A stretch of DNA of 64,000 bases from Streptomyces sp. Go-475 (GCF_003330845.1 NZ_CP026121.1:7731501-7795500); one strand, 5' to 3'. Counted from the first letter of the stretch, positions 27,522 through 36,418 are shown. Numbers and translations are program-made. Notes: generated by a model not told the origin, from the letters alone.

Positions 27522-28411
27522 ACGGAGGTCTCCGGGGCGGTGTAGAGGGGGAGGCGGGGGTCGACCGGCTGGTCCGGCCAGGTGTCGCGGACCCAGGCGT
27601 GGTCGGGGTGGTCGCAGATCAGCCAGGCGCGCTCGGCCTCCGGGCCCGCCATGACGTTGAGGTAGTACATGTGGTGGCCGGGCGTGGCCATCGACGGGCC
27701 GTGCCAGCCGTCCGGGATGAGGACGACGTCGCCGTCGCGGACCTCCGCGAGCACGTCGGTGTCGCGGCCCGGGCCGGAGGGGGTCACGCGCTGGTAGCCG
27801 AGGCCGGGGACGCCGTCGTGGCCGGCGAACTCGAAGTAGTAGATCTCCTCCAGCACGGACTCCTCGCCCGGCCGGTGCTCGTCGTGCTTGTGCGGCGGGA
27901 ACGACGACCAGTTGCCGCCCGGGGTGATCACCTCGACCGCGATGAGCTTGTCGCACTCGAAGACCCCGGCCGCGCCGAAGTTGTTGACCTGCCGCGAGCA
28001 GTTCCCGGTGCCGCGCAGCTCGACGGGGACCTCGGAGGCCGGGCCGTAGCGGGCGGGCAGGCGGCGGGTGCAGCGCGCGCCGGTCAGCGCGAACCGGCCG
28101 CCGGCGGCGGAGGTCACGGTCGTCCGGGCGTCGCGCGGCACGTAGGCGAAGTCGCTCACCGCGCTGAACACGTCGGGGCGGCCGTGCAGGTCGAAGCTGT
28201 CCTGGCCGAAGTCGTCGGCGGACGCGACCGTGCAGGCACCGCTCAGCGGGACGACGATCCATTCGCTGTCACCGGTGTCGAAGGTGTGGGAGCCGCCCGG
28301 CGGCAGCTCCAGCACCCGCAGGCTCGAATGGCCCCAGCCGGCCTTCTCGGGCGTGACGTCGACGACGTAGGGGCCGCCGAGCGCCTTGCCGGCGGGAAGG
28401 TGGTACGTCAT
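27518..28411 (-). CDS. iolB: 5-deoxy-glucuronate isomerase
   Basis: A 297-residue cupin-fold isomerase. It begins MTYHLPAGKALGGPYVVDVTPEKAGWGHSSLRVLELPPGG and carries metal-ligand rich segments GGNWSSFPPHKHDEHRPGEESVLEEIYYFEF and VLIPDGWHGPSMATPGHHMYYLNVMAG, which are standard for IolB. It isomerises 5-deoxy-glucuronate to 5-dehydro-2-deoxygluconate (DKG), the substrate of the kinase IolC. GGAGGATGAC precedes the ATG. It sits between the aldolase (14-base gap) and iolD (4-base overlap) in the leftward operon. Confidence 0.94.
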   Translation of the reverse strand: MTYHLPAGKALGGPYVVDVTPEKAGWGHSSLRVLELPPGGSHTFDTGDSEWIVVPLSGACTVASADDFGQDSFDLHGRPDVFSAVSDFAYVPRDARTTVTSAAGGRFALTGARCTRRLPARYGPASEVPVELRGTGNCSRQVNNFGAAGVFECDKLIAVEVITPGGNWSSFPPHKHDEHRPGEESVLEEIYYFEFAGHDGVPGLGYQRVTPSGPGRDTDVLAEVRDGDVVLIPDGWHGPSMATPGHHMYYLNVMAGPEAERAWLICDHPDHAWVRDTWPDQPVDPRLPLYTAPETSV

Positions 28412-28425
28412 GTCATCCTCCGCAA

Positions 28426-29304
28426 TCACAACAGGCCGACGGCCGTGTCCACCGCTTCTTCCACGCTGCCCTCGGCCGGGTAGAGCAGCGACCGCCCGAC
28501 GACCATGCCCTGGACGGTGGGCAGGCGCAGGGCCTTGCGCCAGCGTTCGTAGGCGCCCTCCTGGTCGTCGCCGACCTCGCCGCCGAGCAGCACGACGGGC
28601 AGCGTGGAGGTCTCCAGGACCTCGGCCATGTCGTCCGGGTCGTCGGTGACGGGCAGCTTCAGCCAGGTGTAGGCGGAGGTGCCGCCCAGGCCCGAGGCGA
28701 TCGCGATCGACTTGGTGACGGCCTCGGCGGACAGGTCGTTGCGGACCCTGCCGTCGACCCGCCGGGAGAGGAACGGCTCGACGAACAGGGGGAGCCGGAG
28801 GGCGGCCATGGCGTCGATCGCCCGCGCGGTGGACTCCAGCGTGGTCAGCGAGCCCGGGTCGTCGTAGTCGATGCGGACCAGGAGCTTGCCCGCGTCGAAG
28901 CGGAGCCGGGCGATGTCCTCGGCGCGGTGGCCGGTGAAGCGGTCGTCCATCTCGAAGGCGGCCCCGGCGAGGCCGCCGCGGTTCATCGAGCCCATGACGA
29001 CCTTGTTCTCCAGCACGCCGAGCAGGAGCAGGTCCTCCAGGATGTCGGCGGTGGCGAGCACCCCGTCGACGCCCGGCCGGGACAGCGCGGTGCACAGGCG
29101 CTGCAGCAGGTCCGCGCGGTGGGCCATGGCCAGGCGCCGGTCGCCGACCCCCAGGGCGCCCCGTGCCGGGTGGTCGGCGGCCACGATCATCAGCCGGCCG
29201 CTGTCGCCGATCAGCGGGCGGCGCGCCCGGCGGGCCGCCGCCTCGGCGACGGCCTCGGGGTGCCGGGCTCTGACCGTGGTGAGGTCGGGGATGCCGATGT
29301 TCAA
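28426..29304 (-). CDS. class I aldolase-fold protein, probable DKGP aldolase of inositol pathway
   Basis: A 292-residue predicted TIM-barrel protein that is common beside iolC in actinobacterial inositol operons (Cgl0158-like (beta/alpha)8 barrel, DeoC/FbaB/LacD-related). Visible motifs include MIVAADHPARGALGVG, GVDGVLATADILEDLLLLGVLENKVVMGSMNRGG, AEDIARLRFDAGKLLVRIDYDDPGS, and TSAYTWLKLPVT with a lysine in the strand-6 Schiff-base region. In the pathway, cleavage of 6-phospho-5-dehydro-2-deoxygluconate to DHAP and malonic semialdehyde is needed between IolC and MmsA, and no IolJ-type FBA is seen here. The start is TTG with GGAG six bases upstream; no ATG or GTG fits. The aldolase role is inference from operon content. 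Confidence 0.75.
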   Translation of the reverse strand: MNIGIPDLTTVRARHPEAVAEAAARRARRPLIGDSGRLMIVAADHPARGALGVGDRRLAMAHRADLLQRLCTALSRPGVDGVLATADILEDLLLLGVLENKVVMGSMNRGGLAGAAFEMDDRFTGHRAEDIARLRFDAGKLLVRIDYDDPGSLTTLESTARAIDAMAALRLPLFVEPFLSRRVDGRVRNDLSAEAVTKSIAIASGLGGTSAYTWLKLPVTDDPDDMAEVLETSTLPVVLLGGEVGDDQEGAYERWRKALRLPTVQGMVVGRSLLYPAEGSVEEAVDTAVGLL

Positions 29305-29317
29305 GGAAGGCTCCGTT

Positions 29318-30295
29318 TCAGTGGCTCGGGCTCGGCGACGGCACTCCGGCGAGGAGGTCCTCGACCTCGGACTCGGTGGGCATCGCGGAGGAGCAGGCGA
29401 GGCGGGAGGCGACGAGGGCGCCGGCGGCGTTGGCGTGCCGCATGGTCCGCTCCAGGTCCCAGCCGGCGAGCAGGCCGTGGCAGAGGGAGCCGCCGAAGGC
29501 GTCGCCCGCCCCGAGGCCGTTGACGACCTCGACCGGCACCGGCGGCACCTCGGCCCGGGTGCCGTCGCGGTGCACGGCCAGCACGCCCTTGGGGCCCTGC
29601 TTGACGACGGCCAGCTCCACGCCCGCCTCCAGCAGGGCGTCCGCGCAGGCCTGCGGCTCGCGCACGCCGGTGGCGATCTCGCACTCGTCGAGGTTGCCGA
29701 CCGCGACCGTGGCGTGCCGCAGGGCCTCGCGGTAGTACGGGCGGGCCTCCTCGGGGTCGCCCCAGAACATCGGGCGCCAGTCGAGGTCGAAGACGGTGAT
29801 CCCGGACTTGTCGCGGGCCTTGAGGGCGGCGAGCGTGGCGGAGCGGCTGGGCTCCTCGCTCAGGCCGGTGCCGGTGATCCAGAAGATCCGGGCCCCGCGG
29901 ATGCCGAAGAAGTCCAGCTCGTCGGTGTGGATCTCCAGGTCCGGGGCCTTGGGGCGGCGGTAGAAGTACAGCGGGAAGTCGTCCGGCGGGAAGATCTCGC
30001 AGAAGGTGATCGGCGTCGGGTACGCGGCGACCGGGGTCACCCAGCGGTCGTCGACCCCGAAGTTCCGCAGCTCCTGGTGCAGATACGTGCCGAAGGGGTC
30101 GTCGCCGGTGCGCGTGATCACGGCCGTGCGGCGGCCGAGGCGGGCTGCGGCGACCGCCACATTGGCCGCAGAACCTCCCAGGAATTTCCCGAACGTCTCC
30201 ACCTGGGCCAGGGGCACGCCGGTCTGCAGGGGATAGAGGTCGACCCCGATGCGGCCCATCGTGATCACATCGAAATACTGGGCTGGCTCGGCCAT
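29318..30295 (-). CDS. iolC: 5-dehydro-2-deoxygluconokinase (PfkB family)
   Basis: A 325-residue PfkB sugar kinase. FDVITMGRIGVDLYPLQTGVPLAQVETFGKFLGGSAANVAVAAARLGR is the N-terminal substrate-binding signature typical of IolC, and VVNGLGAGDAFGGSLCHGLL is the C-terminal PfkB signature with the catalytic aspartate in GAGDAF. It phosphorylates DKG to DKG-6-phosphate. The start at 30295 is preceded by GAGGAGG; upstream in-frame codons lack a ribosome site. It is the first gene of the leftward inositol operon, with a recognisable promoter at 30384-30413. Confidence 0.93.
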   Translation of the reverse strand: MAEPAQYFDVITMGRIGVDLYPLQTGVPLAQVETFGKFLGGSAANVAVAAARLGRRTAVITRTGDDPFGTYLHQELRNFGVDDRWVTPVAAYPTPITFCEIFPPDDFPLYFYRRPKAPDLEIHTDELDFFGIRGARIFWITGTGLSEEPSRSATLAALKARDKSGITVFDLDWRPMFWGDPEEARPYYREALRHATVAVGNLDECEIATGVREPQACADALLEAGVELAVVKQGPKGVLAVHRDGTRAEVPPVPVEVVNGLGAGDAFGGSLCHGLLAGWDLERTMRHANAAGALVASRLACSSAMPTESEVEDLLAGVPSPSPSH

Positions 30296-30383
30296 GCGCG
30301 ACCTCCTCGGGAAGCTGGGGATGCGGGTCCCGGGGCGCCCTGACACGGTGGGGGCGTGGATCCACGGGACCTGCCGCCCCCCA

Positions 30384-30413
30384 GGTGTAGGTCTCGGAGG
30401 GCAGCCCTGTCAA
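30384..30413 (-). promoter_or_regulatory. sigma-70-type promoter of the leftward iol operon
   Basis: On the minus strand TTGACA (30413-30408) and TACACC (30389-30384) are separated by 18 bp. The predicted start lies about 80 nt before iolC. The operator-like TGTACTTACA lies immediately upstream of the -35. The 30296-30617 gap of 322 bp is otherwise occupied by this promoter, the operator and the divergent promoter at 30466. Confidence 0.6.
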
Positions 30414-30418
30414 TAGTT

Positions 30419-30428
30419 TGTACTTACA
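30419..30428. promoter_or_regulatory. putative inositol-regulator operator, copy 1
   Basis: TGTACTTACA is an inverted repeat (TGTA, two bases, TACA) and is part of GTTTGTACTTACA. The same element, as TTGTCAGTACAAAC on the other strand, lies in the second inositol divergent region at 39457. It sits between the two divergent -35 elements, a position suited to control of both operons. Confidence 0.55.
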
Positions 30429-30465
30429 TTCGGACCTGCTTGTGAAATGATGTCTTAACAAAGTA

Positions 30466-30494
30466 TTGACAGCGGGCGCGGCAGGGACTTGGAT
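30466..30494 (+). promoter_or_regulatory. sigma-70-type promoter of the inositol transporter operon
   Basis: TTGACA at 30466-30471 and TTGGAT at 30489-30494 with 17 bp spacing. The -35 lies in TATTGACAG, which is an inverted copy of the -35 region of the leftward promoter. Predicted transcription starts about 117 nt before the lipoprotein gene. Confidence 0.6.
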
Positions 30495-30617
30495 CCCGTG
30501 CCATCGCAACAGTCGGTTTGCGGCATCATGATCCGGACTCCGTAAGGCTCCGGGACCACGGATCCTCGTGATCCCCTCCCCTTTCCCCCGCAGTAGCACA
30601 GTGAGGTGCCAGGAAAG

Positions 30618-31637
30618 ATGGACCGCTCTTCTCACCCCCGCTCCCGCCGGTTCGCGCCCGTCGTCGCCGTGGCCGCAGCAGCGGCCCTGACCCTCGCCGG
30701 CTGCTCCAGCAGTTCCGGGGGCAAGAAGGCCGAGGAAGGCGCCGCGAACGCCTCCGCCGGCAAGGCGACCACGCCGCGCATGACCGTCGCCCTCGTCACC
30801 CACCAGGCTCCCGGCGACACCTTCTGGGACACCGTCCGCAAGGGTGCCGAGGCCGCGGCCGCCAAGGACAACATCAAGCTCGTCTACTCCGCCGACCCGA
30901 ACGCGGGCAACCAGGCCAACCTGGTCCAGACCGCGATCGACCAGAAGGTCGACGGCATCGCGGTCACCCTCGCCAAGCCGGACGCGCTCAAGGGCGTCAT
31001 CGGCAAGGCCGAGCAGGCCGGCATACCCGTCGTCGGCCTCAACTCCGGCCTGAGCGACTGGAAGAAGCTCAACCTGCTGGAGTTCTTCGGCCAGGACGAG
31101 TCCGTCGCGGGCGAGGCCTTCGGCAAGAAGCTCAACGAGGTCGGTGCGAAGCACGCCCTCTGTGTCATCCAGGAGCAGGGCAACGTGGGTCTCACCCAGC
31201 GCTGCGACGGCGTGGAGAAGACCTTCGACGGCAAGCTCGACGTCCAGAACGTCAACGGCGCGGACAAGCCGTCGGTGAAGTCGACGCTCACCGCCAAGCT
31301 GAAGCAGGACTCCTCCATCGACTACGTCGTCACGCTCGGGGCCCCGTTCGCGCTGACCGCGGTGCAGTCGGTGAGTGATGCCGGCAGCAAGGCGAAGGTC
31401 GCGACCTTCGACCTCAACAAGGAACTCATCGGCGCCGTCAAGAGCGGCGACATCCAGTTCGCGGTGGACCAGCAGCCCTACCTGCAGGGTTACCTGGCCG
31501 TCGACGGTCTGTGGCTCTACAAGAACAACGGCAACTACAGCGGCGGCGGCGAGCAGCCCGTGCTGACCGGCCCGGCCTTCGTCGACAAGTCCAACGTCGA
31601 CAAGATCGCCGAGTTCGCCGCGAAGGGTACCCGGTGA
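30618..31637 (+). CDS. sugar ABC transporter solute-binding lipoprotein (probable inositol)
   Basis: A 339-residue periplasmic-binding-protein-like receptor of the ribose/galactose family (type 1). The N-terminus is a lipoprotein signal with LAGC at the lipobox (VAAAAALTLAGCSSSSGG). The mature part has MTVALVTHQAPGDTFWDTVRKGAEAAAAKDN, ANLVQTAIDQKVDGIAVTLAKPDALKGVIGKAEQAGIPVVGLNSG and QPYLQGYLAVDGLWLYKN, typical of family members binding inositol or pentoses/hexoses. The ATG at 30618 is chosen with GAGGTG upstream; a GTG at 30606 is also in frame. It leads an operon with permease, ATPase and two inositol enzymes, so myo-inositol is the likely ligand. Confidence 0.9.
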   Translation: MDRSSHPRSRRFAPVVAVAAAAALTLAGCSSSSGGKKAEEGAANASAGKATTPRMTVALVTHQAPGDTFWDTVRKGAEAAAAKDNIKLVYSADPNAGNQANLVQTAIDQKVDGIAVTLAKPDALKGVIGKAEQAGIPVVGLNSGLSDWKKLNLLEFFGQDESVAGEAFGKKLNEVGAKHALCVIQEQGNVGLTQRCDGVEKTFDGKLDVQNVNGADKPSVKSTLTAKLKQDSSIDYVVTLGAPFALTAVQSVSDAGSKAKVATFDLNKELIGAVKSGDIQFAVDQQPYLQGYLAVDGLWLYKNNGNYSGGGEQPVLTGPAFVDKSNVDKIAEFAAKGTR

Positions 31638-32716
31638 TGAGCATGACCCAGCAGGCTGAGCCGGCGGTGACTTCACCGCCGGTCTCCGGCCCGGGCAAGG
31701 AGAAGGACGGGCGGACCCGGCAGCGCTCCCTGGTGCTGAGACTGCTCGCTCGACCCGAGGTGGGCGTCTTCCTCGGCGCCCTGGCCATCCTGGTCTTCTT
31801 CCTGATCATGGCGCCGACATTGCGCCAGGGCAGTTCGATGTCGACGGTCCTCTACCAGTCGTCGACCATCGGGATCATGGTCCTGCCCGTGGCGCTGCTG
31901 ATGATCGGCGGCGAGTTCGACCTGTCCTCCGGCGTCGCGCCGGTCGCCTCGGCGCTGACGGCGAGCATGACCGCCTTCGAGCTGACCCTGAACGTCTGGG
32001 TCGGCGTGATCGCGGCCCTGGTGGTGTCGCTTGCGATCGGCTTCTTCAACGGCTGGCTGCTGGTGAAGACCGGGCTGCCGAGCTTCCTGGTCACCCTGGG
32101 CACGTTCATGGGTCTGCAGGGCGTGAACCTGGCGGTGACCAAGCTGGTCACCGGCAACGTCGCCACGGACGACATCAGCGACATGGACGGCTTCGACCAG
32201 GCCAGGGCCGTGTTCGCCTCGTCCTTCGACGTCGGCGGAGTCAACGTCAAGATCACTGTCTTGTGGTGGCTGGCTTTCGCGGCGCTGGCCACGTGGGTCC
32301 TGCTGCGCACCAAGTACGGCAACTGGATCTTCGCGGTCGGCGGCAACAAGGACAGCGCCCGCGCCGTCGGCGTCCCGGTGAACTTCACCAAGATCTCGCT
32401 GTTCGTGCTGGTCGGTTTCGGCGCCTGGTTCGTCGGCATGCACAACCTGTTCCAGTACAACACCGTGCAGTCCGGTGAGGGCGTGGGCAACGAGCTGATC
32501 TACATCGCCGCGGCGGTGGTCGGCGGCTGTCTGCTGACCGGCGGTTACGGCACGATCATCGGCCCGGTCTTCGGCGCGTTCATGTTCGGCCTGGTCCAGT
32601 TGGGCATCGTCTACGCCACCTGGAACCCCGACTGGTTCAAGACCTTCCTCGGCGTGATGCTCGTGGGCGCCACCCTCGTCAATCTGTGGGTCCGCAAGCA
32701 AGCGACCCGGAGGTGA
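31637..32716 (+). CDS. sugar ABC transporter permease (RbsC family)
   Basis: A 359-residue membrane protein with about 8-10 helices, beginning with a polar 40-residue tail, then [23 protein letters not shown] and [33 protein letters not shown], the characteristic GGEFDLS motif of RbsC-type permeases, and [19 protein letters not shown]. Further on [19 protein letters not shown] is the coupling-region EAA-like loop of this family. The start at 31637 shares a base with the lipoprotein stop (TGATG). It forms the membrane channel with the ATPase at 32722. Confidence 0.92.
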   Translation: MSMTQQAEPAVTSPPVSGPGKEKDGRTRQRSLVLRLLARPEVGVFLGALAILVFFLIMAPTLRQGSSMSTVLYQSSTIGIMVLPVALLMIGGEFDLSSGVAPVASALTASMTAFELTLNVWVGVIAALVVSLAIGFFNGWLLVKTGLPSFLVTLGTFMGLQGVNLAVTKLVTGNVATDDISDMDGFDQARAVFASSFDVGGVNVKITVLWWLAFAALATWVLLRTKYGNWIFAVGGNKDSARAVGVPVNFTKISLFVLVGFGAWFVGMHNLFQYNTVQSGEGVGNELIYIAAAVVGGCLLTGGYGTIIGPVFGAFMFGLVQLGIVYATWNPDWFKTFLGVMLVGATLVNLWVRKQATRR

Positions 32717-32721
32717 TCGGA

Positions 32722-33633
32722 ATGACAAGCAACTCCACCGGCACCCACGGGGCCGTTCTGAAGGACACCCGGCCCGCGGACGAGCGGCCCGTGATCGAGC
32801 TGAAGGCCGCCGGCAAGTCCTACGGCAACATCCGCGCCCTGCACGGCGTCGACCTCACCGTCCACCCCGGCAAGGTGACCTGCGTCCTCGGCGACAACGG
32901 CGCCGGCAAGTCCACCCTCATCAAGATCATCTCGGGGCTGCACCAGCACACCGAGGGCGAGTTCCTCGTCGACGGCGAACCGGTGCGGTTCTCCACCCCC
33001 CGCGAGGCCCTCGACAAGGGCATCGCCACCGTCTACCAGGACCTCGCGGTCGTCCCTCTGATGCCGGTGTGGCGGAACTTCTTCCTCGGCTCGGAGATGA
33101 CCAAGGGCCCCTGGCCCGTGCGCCGTCTCGACATCGAGCAGATGAAGAAGACCGCGGACGAAGAGCTGCGCAACATGGGCATCGTCCTGGACGACCTGGA
33201 GCAGCCCATCGGCACGCTCTCCGGCGGCCAGCGCCAGTGCGTCGCCATCGCCCGCGCCGTCTACTTCGGCGCCCGCGTCCTCATCCTGGACGAGCCGACC
33301 GCCGCCCTCGGCGTCAAGCAGTCCGGCGTGGTCCTGAAGTACATCGCCGCCGCCCGCGAGAAGGGCCTCGGCGTCATCTTCATCACCCACAACCCCCACC
33401 ACGCCTACATGGTCGGCGACCACTTCAGCGTCCTGCGCCTCGGCACCATGGAACTCTCCGCGGCCCGCAGCGACGTCTCCCTCGAAGAGCTGACCAACCA
33501 CATGGCCGGCGGCGCCGAACTCGCCTCGCTCAAGCACGAGTTGGCGCAGGTCCGCGGCGTCGACGTCGAAGAGCTCCCCGAGGAGGGGGACCTCACCGCT
33601 CCCGTAGCCACGTCCTCGGAAGGAAAGTCCTGA
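32722..33633 (+). CDS. sugar ABC transporter ATP-binding protein, single-domain
   Basis: A 303-residue ABC ATPase. Walker A is GDNGAGKST, the Q-loop lies in [20 protein letters not shown], the signature is LSGGQRQ, Walker B is [11 protein letters not shown] and the H-loop is IFITHN. Unlike RbsA (about 500 residues, two cassettes), it has one cassette, as often seen in actinobacterial inositol/FrcA-type importers, so it probably works as a homodimer. The start at 32722 has GGAGGTGAT upstream. It is separated by one base from the next gene. Confidence 0.93.
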   Translation: MTSNSTGTHGAVLKDTRPADERPVIELKAAGKSYGNIRALHGVDLTVHPGKVTCVLGDNGAGKSTLIKIISGLHQHTEGEFLVDGEPVRFSTPREALDKGIATVYQDLAVVPLMPVWRNFFLGSEMTKGPWPVRRLDIEQMKKTADEELRNMGIVLDDLEQPIGTLSGGQRQCVAIARAVYFGARVLILDEPTAALGVKQSGVVLKYIAAAREKGLGVIFITHNPHHAYMVGDHFSVLRLGTMELSAARSDVSLEELTNHMAGGAELASLKHELAQVRGVDVEELPEEGDLTAPVATSSEGKS

Positions 33634-33634
33634 C

Positions 33635-34537
33635 ATGGCCCTCGCGCTCGACCGCATCCGGGTCGGCTCCGCCCCCGACTCCTGGGGCGTCTGGTTCCCC
33701 GACGACCCCCAGCAGGTGCCCTGGGAACGCTTCCTCGACGAGGTCGCCGAGGCCGGCTACTCCTGGATCGAACTCGGCCCCTACGGCTACCTGCCCACGG
33801 ACCCGGCCAAGCTCACCGACGAGGTGGCCAAGCGGAACCTCAAGGTCTCCGCCGGCACGATCTTCTGCGGACTGCACCGCGGCCCCTCCGAGTGGGACTC
33901 CACCTGGGAGCAGGTCAGCAGGGTCGCCGCCCTCACCCAGGCCATGGACGCCAAGCACCTCGTCGTCATCCCGTCCTTCTGGCGCGACGACAAGACCGCC
34001 GAGATCCTGGAGCCGCCGGAGCTCACCACCGAGCAGTGGCGCAACCTCACCACCGGCATGGAGCGCCTCGGCCGCGAGGTGAAGGACCGGTACGGCCTGG
34101 ACATCGTCGTCCACCCGCACGCCGACACCCACATCGACACCGAGGAGCACGTCGAGCAGTTCCTCGACTCGACCGACTCCGACCACGTCAACCTCTGCCT
34201 GGACACCGGGCACTACGCCTACTGCGGCGGCGACAGCGTCAAGCTCATCGAGACTTACGGCGAGCGCATCGGCTACCTGCACCTGAAGCAGGTCGACCCG
34301 GAGATCCTCGCCGACGTCGTCAAGAACGAGATCCCCTTCGGCCCGGCCGTCGCACGCGGCGTGATGTGCGAACCGCCCGCCGGTGTCCCCGAGTTGGGTC
34401 CCGTCCTCGCGGCCGCGCAGAAGCTCGGCGTGGACCTCTTCGCCATCGTCGAGCAGGACATGTACCCCTGCGAGCCGGACAAGCCGCTGCCGATCGCGGT
34501 GCGCACCCGCAAGTTCCTGAGGTCCTGCGGCGCCTGA
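33635..34537 (+). CDS. iolE: TIM-barrel sugar isomerase/dehydratase, probable inosose dehydratase
   Basis: A 300-residue xylose-isomerase-like TIM barrel. It begins LDRIRVGSAPDSWGVWFPDDPQQVPWERFLDEVAEAGYSWIELGPYGYLPTD and carries metal-ligand candidates in VVHPHADTHIDTEE, LCLDTGHYAYCGGD, YLHLKQVD and IVEQDMYPCEPDKP. The length and motifs fit the IolE/IolH/IolI group. IolE dehydrates 2-keto-myo-inositol to trihydroxycyclohexane-dione, a step otherwise missing between the dehydrogenases and IolD in this locus, which is the reason for the symbol. IolH or an IolI isomerase is an alternative. Located between the transporter ATPase (one base) and an inositol dehydrogenase (18 bases). Confidence 0.78.
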   Translation: MALALDRIRVGSAPDSWGVWFPDDPQQVPWERFLDEVAEAGYSWIELGPYGYLPTDPAKLTDEVAKRNLKVSAGTIFCGLHRGPSEWDSTWEQVSRVAALTQAMDAKHLVVIPSFWRDDKTAEILEPPELTTEQWRNLTTGMERLGREVKDRYGLDIVVHPHADTHIDTEEHVEQFLDSTDSDHVNLCLDTGHYAYCGGDSVKLIETYGERIGYLHLKQVDPEILADVVKNEIPFGPAVARGVMCEPPAGVPELGPVLAAAQKLGVDLFAIVEQDMYPCEPDKPLPIAVRTRKFLRSCGA

Positions 34538-34555
34538 CGACCCGAAAGGACGGCC

Positions 34556-35575
34556 ATGAGCGAGCGCGCCACTCTGGGAGTCGCAGTCGTCGGTACGGGC
34601 AGGATGGGCGCCGACCACGTGCGCCGCCTCCACGAAGTCGTCAGCGGAGCGCGGGTCGTGGCCGTCGCCGACGTCGACGCGGAGCGCGCGAAGGCCGTCG
34701 CCGCCCGCGTCGACGGCTGCACCGCCCACACCGACCCGGCCGCCGCGCTGGCGGCGGACGGCGTCGACGCCGTCCTGATCGCCTCCCCGGGCCCGGCCCA
34801 CGAGGCCACCCTGCTCGCGGCGTTCGAGCGCGATCTGCCCGTCCTGTGCGAGAAGCCGCTCACCCCCGACGCGGCCTCCGCCCTGCGCGTCCTCGAAGCC
34901 GAACTGCGCCTCGGCCACCGCCGGGTCCAGGTCGGCTTCATGCGCCGCTACGACCCCGAGTACGAGAAGCTGAAGGCCCTGCTGGCGACCGGCCAGCTGG
35001 GCCGTCCGCTGATGCTGCACAACCGGCACCGCAACGTGGCCAGCCCGCCCTTCTTCACCAGCTCCATGCTCATCAGCGACTCCGTCGCCCACGAGGCCGA
35101 CGCGACCCGCTGGCTGCTGGGCCACGAGATCACGGCCGTCACGGTGCTGCGCCCGACGCCGTCCGCCAACGCCCCCGACGGGCTGCGCGACCCGCAGTTC
35201 GTCGTCTTCGAGACGGACGGCGGCGCCCTCTCCGACGTGGAGATCTTCGTCAACTGCGGCTTCGGCTACCAGGTCCAGGCCGAGATCGTCTGCGAACGCG
35301 GCACCGCCCGCATCGGCGACGGCCACGCCCTGGTCACCAACATGGCCGGCCGCTGGGGCGGCACCATCGCCCAGGACTGGACGGAACGCTTCGAGGCGGC
35401 CTACGACCGGGAGCTCCAGGCCTGGGTCGACGCCACGCGCCGCGGCGAGGTCACCGGCCCGAGCGTCTGGGACGGCTACGCCGCGGCGGCGGTGTGCGAA
35501 GCGGGCGTGCGGGCACTTCAGGACGGGGGCCGCGTAGAGGTGGCGTTGGTGGAGAAGCCCGCCCTGTACCGGTGA
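34556..35575 (+). CDS. Gfo/Idh/MocA oxidoreductase, probable inositol 2-dehydrogenase
   Basis: A 339-residue NAD(P)-dependent dehydrogenase. The N-terminal Rossmann domain reads [71 protein letters not shown] with the catalytic-site lysine in [21 protein letters not shown], and [16 protein letters not shown] with conserved Asp and His residues. These match myo-inositol dehydrogenases, but the family is broad (scyllo-inositol and other sugars). GAAAGGA lies just upstream. It is the last gene of the rightward operon, followed by a strong hairpin at 35612-35648. A second family member at 36419-37423 lies in the facing operon, suggesting two substrates or stereoisomers. Confidence 0.82.
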   Translation: MSERATLGVAVVGTGRMGADHVRRLHEVVSGARVVAVADVDAERAKAVAARVDGCTAHTDPAAALAADGVDAVLIASPGPAHEATLLAAFERDLPVLCEKPLTPDAASALRVLEAELRLGHRRVQVGFMRRYDPEYEKLKALLATGQLGRPLMLHNRHRNVASPPFFTSSMLISDSVAHEADATRWLLGHEITAVTVLRPTPSANAPDGLRDPQFVVFETDGGALSDVEIFVNCGFGYQVQAEIVCERGTARIGDGHALVTNMAGRWGGTIAQDWTERFEAAYDRELQAWVDATRRGEVTGPSVWDGYAAAAVCEAGVRALQDGGRVEVALVEKPALYR

Positions 35576-35611
35576 GTCCCGCTTGGTCAAGCCCCGTCTC
35601 ACGCCTCTTAC

Positions 35612-35648
35612 GACTTTCCGCCCCGACTCCCGGTCGGGGCGGAAAGTC
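35612..35648. terminator. perfect 16-bp stem hairpin terminator
   Basis: Arms 35612-35627 and 35633-35648 are perfectly complementary with a 5-base loop (TCCCG). It follows the stop at 35575 and precedes the convergent small gene ending at 35694, so it can act for both. No U-tract, as usual in Streptomyces. Confidence 0.8.
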
Positions 35649-35693
35649 CGCAATCATCGTGGAGTGCGCCGCGCCAGGCGGGGCTTTACTCCA

Positions 35694-36080
35694 TCACCAG
35701 TTCTTGCAGGCAGTTCCGAGGTTCTGCTGGTTGTCGACACGCTTGATCGACCCGCAGCTTCGGATTCCGACTCCCTTGGCGTATGTGGCATTGATCGTGA
35801 ATTTGTGACTGCAGCTGCCCCCCGTGCTGCTGCCACCGCAAATCATGGTGTACGTCTTGGTCGGCGAGGTGGTGGCGAAATAGGTGAACTGATACTGGGC
35901 AGGGCCTTGGGGTTCCGGGATCCCGTGGATAGTGACCGAGCTGACGTGCGTACCGCTGCCGAAAATCACCATTTCCACGTTGCCGCCGGTGACCGCCTCA
36001 TCGGCACTTGCCGGTGCGGTTGCCATGGCCGTCATCGCGACTGCTGCGACCCCGGCGCCGATCAGTCTCCTGACCTTCAC
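35694..36080 (-). CDS. small secreted protein, unknown function
   Basis: A 128-residue protein not recognised as a named family. It starts at a GTG with AAGGAGG seven bases upstream and has a clear Sec signal peptide (KVRRLIGAGVAAVAMTAMATAPASA, cleavage after ASA near residue 26). The mature 100 residues are rich in Gly, Ser, Thr and Tyr, contain four cysteines (in ICGG, GSC, RSCG and TAC) that could form two disulfides, and end KNW. Codon use is more AT-rich than the neighbours. It stands alone between two inositol operons, facing the terminator at 35612-35648, and seems to be an insertion. Its function cannot be guessed from the sequence. Confidence 0.8.
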   Translation of the reverse strand: MKVRRLIGAGVAAVAMTAMATAPASADEAVTGGNVEMVIFGSGTHVSSVTIHGIPEPQGPAQYQFTYFATTSPTKTYTMICGGSSTGGSCSHKFTINATYAKGVGIRSCGSIKRVDNQQNLGTACKNW

Positions 36081-36387
36081 GTTGCTGCCTCCTTGTTCCC
36101 CCTGACGCCACTTCCTGTGGCGTGCGGTCAATTGGAGGCTACATGAAATGATCTGCTGGGCGGCTGGTTCTCGTGAAGATTGCGGGTGCCTTTTCGAGGG
36201 TAGGTTCGCCAATTCTTCTCATTAACCCCGGAGGGTTTGATCAAATTTCTGGAGTGTCCGGTATTTCCTTCACATTCAGGATTCAAAGTGCGTATTCGGA
36301 GTTGATTCTGAGGTGCCGGCGGCGAGTGCCGCCGGCTACGCGGGCCATGTGTCCATCAGGGCGCCGCCGGTAGTTGAAGCCCTCTGC
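36081..36387. other. AT-richer intergenic stretch upstream of the small secreted protein
   Basis: About 300 bases with no convincing gene. It is noticeably richer in A and T than the rest of the window (runs such as TTCGCCAATTCTTCTCATTAA) and contains the leftward promoter region of the small secreted protein, in which CAATTGACC could serve as a -35. Together with the gene it forms a compositional island of about 650 bases. Confidence 0.5.
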
Positions 36388-36411
36388 GGGCCTGCCCTTC
36401 AGGGCAGGCCC
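36388..36411. terminator. hairpin terminator after the leftward dioxygenase-SDR-iolG operon
   Basis: GGGCCTGCCC (36388-36397) pairs with GGGCAGGCCC (36402-36411) over a TTCA loop, eight bases after the stop of the iolG-like gene at 36419. Confidence 0.75.
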
Positions 36412-36418
36412 GGCTCGT

